Shown here piece by piece: positions 1-7,452 of a DNA stretch of 16,820 bases. How positions within the stretch are numbered: position 1 is the stretch's first letter; each line of letters begins with the position of its first letter. Origin of the DNA: JBBRTJ01 sp038244535. GTDB lineage: Bacteria; Actinomycetota; Acidimicrobiia; Acidimicrobiales; Ilumatobacteraceae. Both the position numbers and the translations under genes were made by a program. Where the stretch lies: positions 1 to 16,820 of the forward strand of contig JBBRTJ010000078.1 of the NCBI GenBank assembly GCA_038244535.1, given 5' to 3'. The notes beneath the pieces were generated by a model. The model was not told where the DNA came from, did not search any database, and saw only the letters and a program-made list of their open reading frames with translations.

Positions 1-1010
1 AGGCACTGGCCCGCGACCTCGCCATCGATCTCGGCACCGCCAACACCTTGGTGTACGCCAAGGGCCGCGGCATCGTCCTCAACGAGCCGTCTGTCATCGC
101 GCTCAACAACCAGACGGGCGAGGTGCTGGCCACTGGTCACGACGCGTGGCAGATGATCGGTCGGACGCCGAGCTACATCATCGCCGTGCGCCCCTTGCGG
201 GGCGGGGCCATCACCGACTTCGACATCACCGAGCGCATGATCCGACTGCTGCTGCAGCGGGTCGGCGTCAGCCGGTTCAACCGGCCTCGCGTGGTCATCT
301 GCGTGCCGTCGGCCATCACCGAGGTCGAGCGCCGGGCCGTGACCGAAGCGGCCCGTAGGGCCGGCGCCATGGACCCGCAGCTGATCGAGCAGCCCATGGC
401 GGCCGCCATCGGCGCCGGTCTCCCGATCCACGAGCCCATCGGCAACATGGTCATCGACATCGGCGGTGGTACCACCGAGACCGCGGTGATCTCCCTCGGG
501 GGCATCGTGGCCATCGAGGCCATCCGAGTCGGTTCGTTCGATCTCGACGCCGCCATCCAGACCTACGTGCGGCGCGAGTACGGCATCGCCATCGGCGAGC
601 GGACGGCCGAGGAGATCAAGGTGGCGATCGGCTCAGCCGACCCCGTCAACGAAGAGATCCACGCCGAGATGCGCGGCCGAGACCTGATGAGCGGGCTGCC
701 CAAGACCGTCGTGCTCACCCCCGAGGAGGTGCGCGGAGCGATCGCCGAACCCGTCAACGCGATCGTCGAGAGCGTCATCCGCTGCCTGTCGAAGGCACCG
801 GCCGAGCTCTCCCAGGACTTCCTCACGAGGGGCATCACCTTGGTGGGCGGCGGAGGGATGCTGCTCGGCCTCGATCGTCGTCTGGCCCGCGAGACCAGAG
901 TGCCTGTCCACCTGGTGGACGCGCCGCTCGAAGCAGTGGTGCTCGGCGCCGGTCACTGCATCGAGAGCTACGACGCGCTGAAGGAGATGTTCATGGGGGC
1001 GCGGGGCTGA
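1..1010 (+). CDS. mreB: Rod shape-determining protein MreB (5' end cut by window)
   Basis: Bacterial actin homologue that polymerises on the inner membrane face and guides lateral cell-wall synthesis. The reading frame is open from the window edge (first full codon at 3). The first visible residues read ALARDLAIDLGTANTLVY, the phosphate-1 loop of the actin fold, so only about ten N-terminal residues are missing. The phosphate-2 loop (DIGGGTTETAV, near base 458) and the C-terminal adenosine-binding stretch (VGGGGMLLGLD) are present. The frame ends at TGA 1008-1010, giving about 336 visible residues against a usual 335-350. It is followed 27 nt later by a crotonase gene on the same strand, not by mreC/mreD. 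Identification is firm. Whether it is the main MreB or a paralogue (Mbl/MreBH type) cannot be decided here. Confidence 0.95.
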   Translation, partial: ALARDLAIDLGTANTLVYAKGRGIVLNEPSVIALNNQTGEVLATGHDAWQMIGRTPSYIIAVRPLRGGAITDFDITERMIRLLLQRVGVSRFNRPRVVICVPSAITEVERRAVTEAARRAGAMDPQLIEQPMAAAIGAGLPIHEPIGNMVIDIGGGTTETAVISLGGIVAIEAIRVGSFDLDAAIQTYVRREYGIAIGERTAEEIKVAIGSADPVNEEIHAEMRGRDLMSGLPKTVVLTPEEVRGAIAEPVNAIVESVIRCLSKAPAELSQDFLTRGITLVGGGGMLLGLDRRLARETRVPVHLVDAPLEAVVLGAGHCIESYDALKEMFMGARG

Positions 1011-1027
1011 ACGCCCGCAACGACAGC

Positions 1028-1033
1028 AGGGGG
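1028..1033 (+). promoter_or_regulatory. Shine-Dalgarno site for the crotonase gene
   Basis: AGGGGG, separated by AACA from the GTG at 1038. It supports that GTG as the start and suggests the gene is translated from its own site on a message that may continue from mreB. Confidence 0.6.
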
Positions 1034-1037
1034 AACA

Positions 1038-1817
1038 GTGGACGACGAGTTGCTGTACGTGGTCGACGGCCAGGTGGGCATCATCACGCTCAACCGGCCG
1101 GAGGCCCGCAACGCCCTGACCTGGCGCACCTACGCGCTGCTCGAGGACGCCGTGCGCACCACGACGGCCCGATGCCTGGTGATCACCGGAACCGACCCGG
1201 CGTTCTGCTCCGGAGACGACGTCAAGCTCGTCATGGGGGGCGGTGAGCGCCCGCCCGATGTCGCCAGCGCCGAGCGGGGCGGACCCCGGCTCACGCCGGC
1301 AGCCGCGGCGCTGCTGCTGACGGACGTGCCGGTCATCGCTGCGGTGAACGGTGCCGCCGTCGGATGGGGCATGGAGCTGGCGCTCATGGCCGACCTGCGC
1401 GTGGTGAGCGAACGGGCCCGCTTCGGCGAGCTGTTCGTGCTGCGAGGCCTGGTGAGCGATGCCCCCGGGCTCGGTCGCCTCGCCCAGCTGGTCGGGCGCG
1501 AGAAGGCCGCAGAGCTGCTCTTCACCGGCGACGTGATCGATGCCGCCGAAGCGCTGCGCATCGGGCTCGTCGGTCGGGTGGTGCCTCATGACGAGCTCCT
1601 GACCTCCGCACTGGCCCTCGCCCACCGCATCGCGGCCAACCCGCCGCTCGCCGTGCAGCGGATCAAGGCGGGGTTGCGCCACGCCCTTGATCCCGACTGG
1701 GCCGAGCTGGGGGCATGGGTCTCGGCCAACCTCGCCGAGCTGTTCCGCACCGAGGACCACCGCGAGGGGGTCAAGGCCTTCCTCGAGAAGCGACCGCCTC
1801 GGTTCGTCGGCCGCTGA
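1038..1817 (+). CDS. Enoyl-CoA hydratase/isomerase (crotonase) family protein
   Basis: Crotonase-fold enzyme of 259 residues that acts on acyl-CoA thioesters, probably in fatty-acid or branched acyl-CoA degradation. The oxyanion-hole segments are visible: AFCSGDDVK (residues 55-63) and NGAAVGWGMELALMADLR (104-121). Glu113 matches catalytic Glu144 of rat enoyl-CoA hydratase. Twenty residues later, where the rat enzyme has its second catalytic Glu164, this protein has Phe133 (FGELF). The fold is therefore sure, but hydratase chemistry is not; an isomerase, hydrolase or lyase activity is possible. Start GTG 1038 is chosen for the AGGGGG site before it and the canonical N-terminus. The stop is 3 nt from the stop of the convergent dehydrogenase gene. 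Confidence 0.88.
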   Translation: MDDELLYVVDGQVGIITLNRPEARNALTWRTYALLEDAVRTTTARCLVITGTDPAFCSGDDVKLVMGGGERPPDVASAERGGPRLTPAAAALLLTDVPVIAAVNGAAVGWGMELALMADLRVVSERARFGELFVLRGLVSDAPGLGRLAQLVGREKAAELLFTGDVIDAAEALRIGLVGRVVPHDELLTSALALAHRIAANPPLAVQRIKAGLRHALDPDWAELGAWVSANLAELFRTEDHREGVKAFLEKRPPRFVGR

Positions 1818-1820
1818 TCG

Positions 1821-2954
1821 TCAGGCGACCACGAGGCGCCGCACGGTCCCGTCGAGCGAGAGTGCGTACAGCTCGCCCTTGCTGTCCTCGCCGAACGAGA
1901 CGAGCTGGTCGGGTTCGGTGGTGAGGACGACCTCGGTGGTCGATCCTGGTGCGAGGCCCCGCACGCCTCCGCCGCAGCTGTCGCCGAACAGGTACCAACC
2001 GGCGAGGGCCTTGACGGCAGCCCCTCGGTACACGAAGCCGCCGATCACTGCGCATCGGCCGCCACTGTGGCCGTACTGGTACCGGGGGGCGACGGCGCCG
2101 GGAGCCTCGACGCCCTCGTTGAAGCGCTTGGTGCCTTCGAACGCGCTCCAGCCGTAGTTCAGCCCGCGGCCCCCGACGCTGACCCCGCTTCCCGCCGCCC
2201 AGTTGATCTCCTCCCAGGTTCCCTGGCCGACGTCGCCGATCCAGAGGTCCCCCGTGCGCGAGTCGATGCTGAAGCGCCACGGGTTGCGCAGGCCGTAGGC
2301 CCAGATCTCCGGTCGGGCCCCGGTCGTGGCGAGGAACGGGTTGTCCGGGGGCACGGCGTAGGGCAGAGCGCCGCTTCGGTGGCTCGGGTCGATGCGCAGG
2401 ACCTTGCCGAGCCAGGTGCCGAGGTCCTGCCCGTTGCCCTTCGGGTCGCCACCCGAGCCACCGTCACCGAGGCCGACGTAGAGCATCTGGTCAGGCCCGA
2501 TCACGAGCTGGCCGCCGTTGTGGTTGGGGAACGGCTGGGTCTGGCGGAGCAGCACCCGCCGGGCCGCAGCGTCGAAGGTCCCGTCGGCTCGAACGGGGAG
2601 CGCGTCGACGCTGGTGTCGCCCGCGAGGTCGGTGTAGTCCACGAACGCGGTGCCACCGTCGGACGAAAAGGCCAGGCCGAGCAGCCCTTGTTCCCCGCCG
2701 GCCTTGGTGAGCGAGCGCAGGTCGGCCGCCGGTATCGCCGCGACGGCGCCGGTGGTGCGCCCGATGCGCTGCACGAGGCCGTCGAGGCTCGCCACGTAGA
2801 GCGTGTCCGGCTCGCCCGCCCGAACCGCGAGGGCGATCGGGTTCGTCACGCGAGCCACGACGGTGAAGGCCGGCGCGGGCGTCGGCGAGCCACCACAGGC
2901 GACGAGCCCGACGGTGACTACCGCCGATCCGACGACGGCGGTCCAGGGTCTCAC
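1821..2954 (-). CDS. Lipoprotein of the PQQ-type glucose/sorbosone dehydrogenase family
   Basis: Predicted secreted six-bladed beta-propeller, 377 residues, of the soluble glucose dehydrogenase/sorbosone dehydrogenase/Hhip-like family, which oxidises sugars with PQQ where the cofactor is bound. The N-terminus has a short hydrophobic stretch ending in lipobox LVAC, with Cys20 as lipid site. Family hallmarks are present in order: GLLGLAF, PNHNGGQL (catalytic-base His region), YVGLGDGG, a RIDP strand, YGLRNPWR (Arg that contacts PQQ in the family), GDVGQGTWEEIN and NYGWSAFEG. Start GTG 2954 overlaps the tesB stop as GTGA, so the two are very likely translationally coupled. The natural substrate is unknown; many actinobacterial members have none assigned. 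No PQQ synthesis genes are in the window. Confidence 0.88.
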   Translation of the reverse strand: MRPWTAVVGSAVVTVGLVACGGSPTPAPAFTVVARVTNPIALAVRAGEPDTLYVASLDGLVQRIGRTTGAVAAIPAADLRSLTKAGGEQGLLGLAFSSDGGTAFVDYTDLAGDTSVDALPVRADGTFDAAARRVLLRQTQPFPNHNGGQLVIGPDQMLYVGLGDGGSGGDPKGNGQDLGTWLGKVLRIDPSHRSGALPYAVPPDNPFLATTGARPEIWAYGLRNPWRFSIDSRTGDLWIGDVGQGTWEEINWAAGSGVSVGGRGLNYGWSAFEGTKRFNEGVEAPGAVAPRYQYGHSGGRCAVIGGFVYRGAAVKALAGWYLFGDSCGGGVRGLAPGSTTEVVLTTEPDQLVSFGEDSKGELYALSLDGTVRRLVVA

Positions 2955-3799
2955 CGCAAGAGCCTGATCAGGCCCTCCTGGACGACCGAAACCGCCAGGT
3001 GGCCGTCACGGGTGAAGATCAGGCCGTGGGCTAGCCCCCGCGAGTGGGAGGTGGACGGTGTGCCCTGGTCGTAGAGCAGCCAGTCGTCGGCCCGGAAGCG
3101 ACGGTGGAACCACATGGCGTGATCGAGGCTGGCCATCTGCACCGTGTCGTCGATCCAGGAGATGCCGTGGGGCAACAAGGTGGTGTCGAGCAGCGTCATG
3201 TCGGAGGCGTAGGTGAGGATGCAGGCGTGGAGGGTCGGGTCGTCGGGCAGGACCCCGTCGGCTCGCAGCCACACTCGCTGATGGGGTGGGCCGGGAAGGC
3301 GCCTCTCCTCCGGAGCGAGCTCGACGTGGCGGAGGTCGATGGGTCGGGGCCGGTCGTACCAGTCGCCGAGGGCCTCGCGGTGGGGCGCCATTCGGGTACG
3401 GAAGTCGGGAAGCGATTCGGGCGCGGGCACGTCGTCGGGCATTGCCACCTGGAAGTCGAGGCCCTGCTCGTCGACGTGGAAGCTCGCCTGCAGGTTGAAG
3501 ATGGCCTGGCCGTGCTGGATGGCCACCACTCGCCGAGTGGTGAAGCTCTTGCCGTCGCGGATGCGGTCGACCTCGTACAGGATCGGAACCGAGGGGTCGC
3601 CGGGTCGCAGGAAGTAGGCGTGCAGCGAGTGGACCATCCCGCGGTCGACGGTGCGTGCGGCCGCGACGAGGGCCTGGCCCGCCACCTGTCCGCCGAACAC
3701 CCGCTGGCGGTGCTCCTGTGGTGAGACCCCGCGGAACAGGTTCACCTCGATCGATTCGAGGTCGAGGATGGCGAGCAGGTCGTCCAGTGCCGTGGTCAC
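2951..3799 (-). CDS. tesB: Acyl-CoA thioesterase II
   Basis: Double-hotdog thioesterase that hydrolyses acyl-CoA to free fatty acid and CoA in the cytoplasm. I place the start at GTG 3799, giving 282 residues; E. coli TesB has 286. The frame stays open upstream to 4288, but that part is antisense to the GtrA gene and has no TesB similarity. N-terminal hotdog: RVFGGQVAGQAL (33-44) and HSLHAYFLRPGD (58-69). C-terminal hotdog: SLDHAMWFHRRF (224-235) and VVQEGLIR (272-279). The E. coli catalytic trio Asp204/Thr228/Gln278 falls at Asp200/Ser224/Gln274 with a constant offset of four, so only the Thr-to-Ser change is seen, and it is conservative. It heads a two-gene unit with the dehydrogenase lipoprotein and is divergent from the GtrA operon. 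Confidence 0.93.
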   Translation of the reverse strand: MTTALDDLLAILDLESIEVNLFRGVSPQEHRQRVFGGQVAGQALVAAARTVDRGMVHSLHAYFLRPGDPSVPILYEVDRIRDGKSFTTRRVVAIQHGQAIFNLQASFHVDEQGLDFQVAMPDDVPAPESLPDFRTRMAPHREALGDWYDRPRPIDLRHVELAPEERRLPGPPHQRVWLRADGVLPDDPTLHACILTYASDMTLLDTTLLPHGISWIDDTVQMASLDHAMWFHRRFRADDWLLYDQGTPSTSHSRGLAHGLIFTRDGHLAVSVVQEGLIRLLR

Positions 3800-3802
3800 G
3801 TC

Positions 3803-3815
3803 CGCGATGATCGCG
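3803..3815. promoter_or_regulatory. 13-bp palindrome just upstream of tesB, possible operator
   Basis: CGCGAT-G-ATCGCG is a perfect 6-bp inverted repeat around one base, ending 4 nt before the tesB GTG, in the 57-bp gap shared with the divergent GtrA operon. It overlaps the GATCAT that could be the tesB -10 box. A repressor site is plausible, but chance cannot be excluded in GC-rich DNA. Confidence 0.3.
3807..3812 (-). promoter_or_regulatory. Candidate -10 box of tesB
   Basis: GATCAT on the minus strand, 7 nt before the GTG. It matches TATAAT at four of six positions but lacks the first T. No convincing -35 is visible. This is weak and rests mainly on the same spacing seen at other gene heads here. 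Confidence 0.2.
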
Positions 3816-3841
3816 CAGGCTCCGCCGGCCCCGGTCAGCAG

Positions 3842-3847
3842 TAGGGT
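3842..3847 (+). promoter_or_regulatory. Candidate -10 box of the GtrA operon (leaderless type)
   Basis: TAGGGT (TANNNT pattern) ends 9 nt before ATG 3857, and no Shine-Dalgarno sequence lies between. Transcription starting the usual 6-9 nt downstream of the box would begin at or just before the start codon. Confidence 0.35.
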
Positions 3848-3856
3848 TCGCCCGCT

Positions 3857-4306
3857 ATGGACCTGCGGCCTCGTGCCATCCTCCAGAGGTTCCGGGGGAA
3901 GGCTCTCAAGTTCGTGGCCGTCTCGCTCATCTCGACGGTCATCACCCAGACGTTGCTGTTCCTGTTCGGCACGCAGCTCGATTGGCAGCCGTGGGTGGCC
4001 AACATCGTGGCCGTCTCGCTCGTGTCGGTCGTGAGCTACCTGCTGAACCGGTACTGGGTGTGGGAGAAGCGCGACAAGGCGTCGCTGCGCAGAGAGGCCC
4101 TGCCCTACTGGGGCATCAACCTGGCCGGCCTCGCGCTGTCGACTGTGTTCGCGGTGCTGGCGCAGCAGGTCAGCGACGAGTGGTGGGTCGCCAACCTGGC
4201 CAACATCGCCGGCTTCGGCGTGCTCTGGCTGGCCAAGTTCCTGATCCTCGACGAGTACCTGTTCAAGCACCAACCCGCCGACGAACAACTGGAGACCGTG
4301 GCATGA
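3857..4306 (+). CDS. GtrA-like family membrane protein
   Basis: Small integral membrane protein of 149 residues with four predicted helices (about 17-38, 46-66, 84-104 and 110-133). Short basic segments precede helix 1 (RFRGKALK) and follow helix 2 (NRYWVWEKRDK). The NRYWVW motif after helix 2 and the overall size are typical of the GtrA/DPMS2-like family, whose members are thought to move or hold polyprenyl-phosphate-linked sugars, or to anchor glycosyltransferases in cell-surface glycan synthesis. It is first in an operon: its TGA overlaps the ATG of the nitroreductase (ATGA). Neither downstream gene is a glycosyltransferase, so the partner is not evident. Family assignment is good; the exact role is unknown. 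Confidence 0.85.
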   Translation: MDLRPRAILQRFRGKALKFVAVSLISTVITQTLLFLFGTQLDWQPWVANIVAVSLVSVVSYLLNRYWVWEKRDKASLRREALPYWGINLAGLALSTVFAVLAQQVSDEWWVANLANIAGFGVLWLAKFLILDEYLFKHQPADEQLETVA

Positions 4307-4959
4307 CCTTGCTCGACCTCGATCCCGATCAGCTCCTCACGACCACCCGCGCCGTGCGCAAGCGGCTCGACTTCGCTCGTCCGTTGTCCGACGACGTGCT
4401 GCGCGAGTGCGTGGCCGTGGCGATGCAGTCCCCGTCGGGTTCGAACCACCCGACGATGCAGTTCGTCGTGGTGCGCGACGAAGCCAAGCGCAAGGCCATC
4501 GGCGAGGTGTATCGGCAGTGCTTCGCCATCTACCAGTCGATGGATGGCATCTACATCCGCACGATCGACAAGGGCTCCGCCGATGCCAACGAGCAGCAGG
4601 CGCGTTCGGCGGACTCGGCCGACTACCTGATGGATCACATGGGCGACGCGCCGGCGCTGGTGATCGCCTGCACGCACGGCCGGGCCGACGGCATGCCGGG
4701 CATGGTGGCGGCCTCGATGATGGGCAACATCCTTCCGGCGACGTGGAGCTTCATGTTGGCGGCCCGGGCCCGGGGCATCGGCACGTGCTGGACCACCGTT
4801 CACCTCATGCAGGAGCAGGCCGTCGCCGACATCGTCGGCATCCCGTTCGACAGCGTCCAGCAGGTGTGCCTGACCCCGGTGGCGTACACGGTCGGGACCG
4901 ACTTCAAGCCGGTCGCCCGCCCCGAGCCCGACAGCATCATCCACTGGGACACCTGGTGA
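4303..4959 (+). CDS. Nitroreductase family protein
   Basis: FMN-dependent NAD(P)H oxidoreductase fold, 218 residues, cytoplasmic. Seen: an N-terminal RAVRKRLDF segment (16-24, the Arg-rich FMN-phosphate loop), SPSGSNHP (43-50), a central ASMMGNILPATWSFMLAAR helix, and GIGTCWTT, the usual FMN-site region near the C-terminus. The frame is open well upstream, but start ATG 4303 is chosen because it overlaps the gtrA-like stop as ATGA, has GGAGA 8 nt upstream, and gives a normal family length. Members reduce nitro compounds, quinones or flavins, or act in cofactor biosynthesis; the substrate cannot be told. Its stop overlaps the start of the next gene as GTGA. Confidence 0.88.
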   Translation: MTLLDLDPDQLLTTTRAVRKRLDFARPLSDDVLRECVAVAMQSPSGSNHPTMQFVVVRDEAKRKAIGEVYRQCFAIYQSMDGIYIRTIDKGSADANEQQARSADSADYLMDHMGDAPALVIACTHGRADGMPGMVAASMMGNILPATWSFMLAARARGIGTCWTTVHLMQEQAVADIVGIPFDSVQQVCLTPVAYTVGTDFKPVARPEPDSIIHWDTW

Positions 4960-5591
4960 TCGACCCCGTGCTGCGGGCCCACGCGCTCGCCGCCACGGGG
5001 TTCATGCCACCAACAGAGGGCGATGCGCTCTACGCCGCCGCGGTCGCGGCCGCAGTGGCGGTGCCCGGCGCGCCCTTCGTGGAGATCGGGTCGTATTGCG
5101 GCCGGTCGACGGTGTGGTTGGGGGCCGCGGCCCGGGTGAGCGCGGTAGCGGTCTTCGCCGTCGACCACCACCGGGGCTCCGAGGAGAACCAGGCCGGCTG
5201 GGACTTCCACGATCCGACCCTGGTTGATCCCGAGATCGGGCAGATGGACACGCTCGGCCGCTTCCGGCGCACCATCTTCGACGCCGGCCTGGAGGACGTG
5301 GTGGTGGCGGTCGTCGGCGCCTCGCCTGTCGTGGCGCGCTGGTGGGGCACGCCCGCGGCGTTCGTGTTCATCGACGGCGGCCATGGGGCGGAACCGGCTC
5401 GGGCCGACTACGAGGGCTGGGTGCCCCACGTCGCTGTTGGCGGCACGCTGGCGATCCACGACGTGCACCCCGATCCGGCTGATGGCGGCCGTCCCCCGTA
5501 CGAGGAGATCTACCAGCCGGCCCTGGCCAGCGGTCGCTTCGAGGAGCTCTCGGCCACCGGCTCGTTGCGGGTGCTGCGCCGCCTGCGCTGA
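4956..5591 (+). CDS. Class I SAM-dependent methyltransferase
   Basis: Rossmann-fold methyltransferase of 211 residues, probably of the Methyltransf_24/CmcI-like type. Motif I is VEIGSYCGRSTVWLG (42-56). An acidic residue that would bind the SAM ribose is Asp70 (FAVDHH). FVFIDGGHG (137-144) and GGTLAIHDVHPD (162-173) match the later motifs, where O-methyltransferases of this kind often hold metal or acceptor contacts. The start is GTG 4956, overlapping the nitroreductase stop as GTGA, and the protein begins right before the helix that precedes motif I. It is the last gene of the GtrA-nitroreductase operon and converges on the lipoprotein gene with a 26-nt gap. The acceptor is unknown. Confidence 0.85.
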   Translation: MIDPVLRAHALAATGFMPPTEGDALYAAAVAAAVAVPGAPFVEIGSYCGRSTVWLGAAARVSAVAVFAVDHHRGSEENQAGWDFHDPTLVDPEIGQMDTLGRFRRTIFDAGLEDVVVAVVGASPVVARWWGTPAAFVFIDGGHGAEPARADYEGWVPHVAVGGTLAIHDVHPDPADGGRPPYEEIYQPALASGRFEELSATGSLRVLRRLR

Positions 5592-5617
5592 GCCGCAGCG
5601 ACGGCGCCGAGGGGGTG

Positions 5618-6349
5618 CTACGGGAGCTTGTTGACCGCGGCTTCGGCGATCTTTTGGAGCTCGGTCAGGTCGACCTTGTCGCCGTTGACAGCAACGGCAG
5701 AGATGGCGGCCACCATGGCCCCCTTGCGGGCGTAGATGAACTGCCCATCAACCGGCGTGTCGTTGATCGTGCCCCCGAGCCGGAAGGCCTTCGACTCGTC
5801 GCCGACCTTCGGGAACGACATCTCGCCCATGGTCAGGTCGTAGACGGTGCCATCGGGATTGGTCGCCTTGATCACGGGGCAGGCGGCGGCGGCCGGGCCG
5901 AGCGCGGCCATCCCCTTGGTGGCGATGTCGCCCGTGTAGGCCTCGAGCTTCTCGCCGGCAAACGGCCCGTTCGTGCCCTTGGTGATGTCGATGTTGGCCT
6001 TGGCTGTGGATGGGTAGAGCTTGTCCAAGGCGCTCAACGACGGACAGCCCGCAAACGGGGTGGCATCGTCGGGGTTGCTCTGGTCGGGGTCGATCGACCA
6101 TCCGACGGGGAGGTCCTGCAAGGTGAGCAGCAGGCCCTTCAGTTCGTTCGCGGTGTAGGTCTTGACCGTGGTGGTCGGGGCAGCAGTGGTGGTCGCCGCT
6201 GCCGTCGTCGTGGTGGCGCCGGCCACCGTGGTGGTGGCGCCGGGGACGGTGGTCTTGGCCGTGGTGGGGCTCGAGCCGCCACCGCACGCAGCGAGGACGA
6301 GACCGAGGGAGCCGATGGTCACGAGAAGGAGTTCACGCGAGGTCCGCAT
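5618..6349 (-). CDS. Secreted lipoprotein of unknown function with Thr/Ala linker
   Basis: Predicted lipoprotein of 243 residues. The signal peptide ends in lipobox LAAC, so Cys22 is the lipid site. Residues about 28-63 are a low-complexity Thr/Ala/Val linker, as often seen between the membrane anchor and the folded domain of actinobacterial exported proteins. The remaining ~180 residues form a globular domain starting near LKGLLLTLQDLPVGWSIDP, a pattern that recurs in uncharacterised actinobacterial lipoproteins. Two Cys in the domain (in FAGCPSL and AACPVIK) could form a disulfide outside the cell. I do not recognise a function. It lies 20 nt after the toroid protein gene but has its own -10-like box in that gap. 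Confidence 0.85.
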   Translation of the reverse strand: MRTSRELLLVTIGSLGLVLAACGGGSSPTTAKTTVPGATTTVAGATTTTAAATTTAAPTTTVKTYTANELKGLLLTLQDLPVGWSIDPDQSNPDDATPFAGCPSLSALDKLYPSTAKANIDITKGTNGPFAGEKLEAYTGDIATKGMAALGPAAAACPVIKATNPDGTVYDLTMGEMSFPKVGDESKAFRLGGTINDTPVDGQFIYARKGAMVAAISAVAVNGDKVDLTELQKIAEAAVNKLP

Positions 6350-6355
6350 GCCCTC

Positions 6356-6361
6356 ACGGTA
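6356..6361 (-). promoter_or_regulatory. Candidate -10 box of the Thr-linker lipoprotein gene
   Basis: TACCGT (TANNNT) on the minus strand ends 6 nt before ATG 6349, inside the 20-nt gap after the toroid protein gene. A start there would give a leaderless or nearly leaderless message and partial independence from the upstream operon. Confidence 0.35.
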
Positions 6362-6369
6362 CCGAGTGA

Positions 6370-7452
6370 TCAGTCGCGGGCCGCGTCACTCAGAGGATCA
6401 TCGTCGCCTGCTCCGGCCACCGGAGTGAGCCCGTGACCGAGGAAGAGGTCGCTCGCAGGGGAGGCGCCGCTGAGGGCGTCGGCGGCCAGGATGATGGCCG
6501 CCGCGGTGTAGGCGGAGCGCTCCTCGTCGGGGAAGCGGACGGCCTCGGGATGCACGAGGCCGGTCCAGTAGGCCCCGTCATCGCACCGGTGGGCGCGCGT
6601 CCACGACAGCAGCTCGGTCGCCGCGTCGCGGTGGCCGGCGATGAGGTGGGCGATGGCGCACTCGGCGGTCTCGGCGGCGGTGACCCACGGCTGGTTGTTG
6701 ACGCAGCGCACACCACGGCCGGGCAGCACGAACTCGTCCCATCGCTGGGCCAGCCGGTCGACGGCGGCGGGGCCGGTGACGGCGCCACTGATCACGGGGT
6801 AGTACCAGTCCATGGCCCAGCGGTGCTTGGAAGCGAACGCGTCGGGCTGGTGGGCGATGACGTCGGCCAGGGTGACCGCCGACAGCTCCCAGTCGGGGCG
6901 CTCCTGGCCAACGAGCTCGGCCAGCGCGACCGCGCATCGCAGCGAGTGGCAGATGGACGATGACCCCGTGAGCAGCGCGTAGCTCCACGGGTGGCCGTCG
7001 ATGTGACGGGCCCAGATGATCTCGCCACGCGGCGTCTGCAGGTCGAGCACGAAGTCGATGGCTCGCTCGACCACAGGCCACAGGGTGGCGACGAACCCAC
7101 GGTCGCCGGTCACGAGCCAGTGGTGCCAGACCCCGGCGGCGACGTAGGCGATGATGTTGGTGTCGAGCTTGGGGTCTTCGACGCCGTCGCCCGTGTAGTA
7201 GGCGTGCCAGCTCCCGTCGGCGCGCTGTGCGTCGGCCAGCCACTGGTAGGCGAGGTCGGCCTCGGCCCGCCGACCGGCGACGGCGAGCGCCATAGCCGTC
7301 TCGACGTGGTTCCACGGGTCGCAGTGGCCGCCGGGGTACCACGGGATCATGCCGCTCGGGAGCTGCAGGGCGGCGATGGAGTCGGCCGTGGTGGCCACCT
7401 CGGCGGCGCTGATGGCGCCCGCGACCTCGGGAAGCGGATGCGGTGCGCTCAT
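6370..7452 (-). CDS. Alpha/alpha-toroid protein (prenyltransferase- or six-hairpin glycosidase-like)
   Basis: A 360-residue protein with repeated helix-hairpin units. Glycine/tryptophan-rich turns resemble the QW-type repeats of alpha/alpha toroids: LQLPSGMIPWYPGG (29-42), DAQRADGSW (74-82) and LQTPRGEIIW (138-147). The stretch DTNIIAYVAAGVWHHWLVTG (97-116) followed by LWPVVERAIDFV also recalls six-hairpin glycosidases such as GH15. No DxDD motif of class II terpene cyclases is visible and no prenyltransferase DDxxD, so catalysis is unproven. The start is ATG 7452, which overlaps the methyltransferase stop as ATGA; the open frame up to 7551 is antisense-type extension. No signal peptide, so it is cytoplasmic. 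With a GT4 and a methyltransferase just upstream, a role in handling a glycan or glycolipid is the best inference. Confidence 0.75.
   Translation of the reverse strand: MSAPHPLPEVAGAISAAEVATTADSIAALQLPSGMIPWYPGGHCDPWNHVETAMALAVAGRRAEADLAYQWLADAQRADGSWHAYYTGDGVEDPKLDTNIIAYVAAGVWHHWLVTGDRGFVATLWPVVERAIDFVLDLQTPRGEIIWARHIDGHPWSYALLTGSSSICHSLRCAVALAELVGQERPDWELSAVTLADVIAHQPDAFASKHRWAMDWYYPVISGAVTGPAAVDRLAQRWDEFVLPGRGVRCVNNQPWVTAAETAECAIAHLIAGHRDAATELLSWTRAHRCDDGAYWTGLVHPEAVRFPDEERSAYTAAAIILAADALSGASPASDLFLGHGLTPVAGAGDDDPLSDAARD

Noticed and set aside
2963..2972. Perfect 10-bp palindrome CCTGATCAGG near the tesB 3' end
   Set aside because: It lies within tesB coding sequence and encodes conserved C-terminal residues. 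A palindrome of this size is expected by chance in a window this long.
3800..4288. N-terminal extension of TesB into the GtrA region
   Set aside because: Those residues are the complement of the GtrA-like gene. TesB homology and normal length begin at GTG 3799.
6162..6270. Triplet-like GGTGGT/GTCGTC repeats as a regulatory or slippage element
   Set aside because: They encode the Thr/Ala linker of the lipoprotein and the repetition follows from the residue composition.
6350..6369. Imperfect inverted repeat around GGTACC before the lipoprotein gene
   Set aside because: The arms are short and bulged. The TANNNT box in the same place explains the interval better.
6370..7452. Toroid protein as a squalene-hopene or other class II terpene cyclase
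   Set aside because: The protein has QW-like turns, but no DxDD acid motif is visible and it is much shorter than such cyclases.
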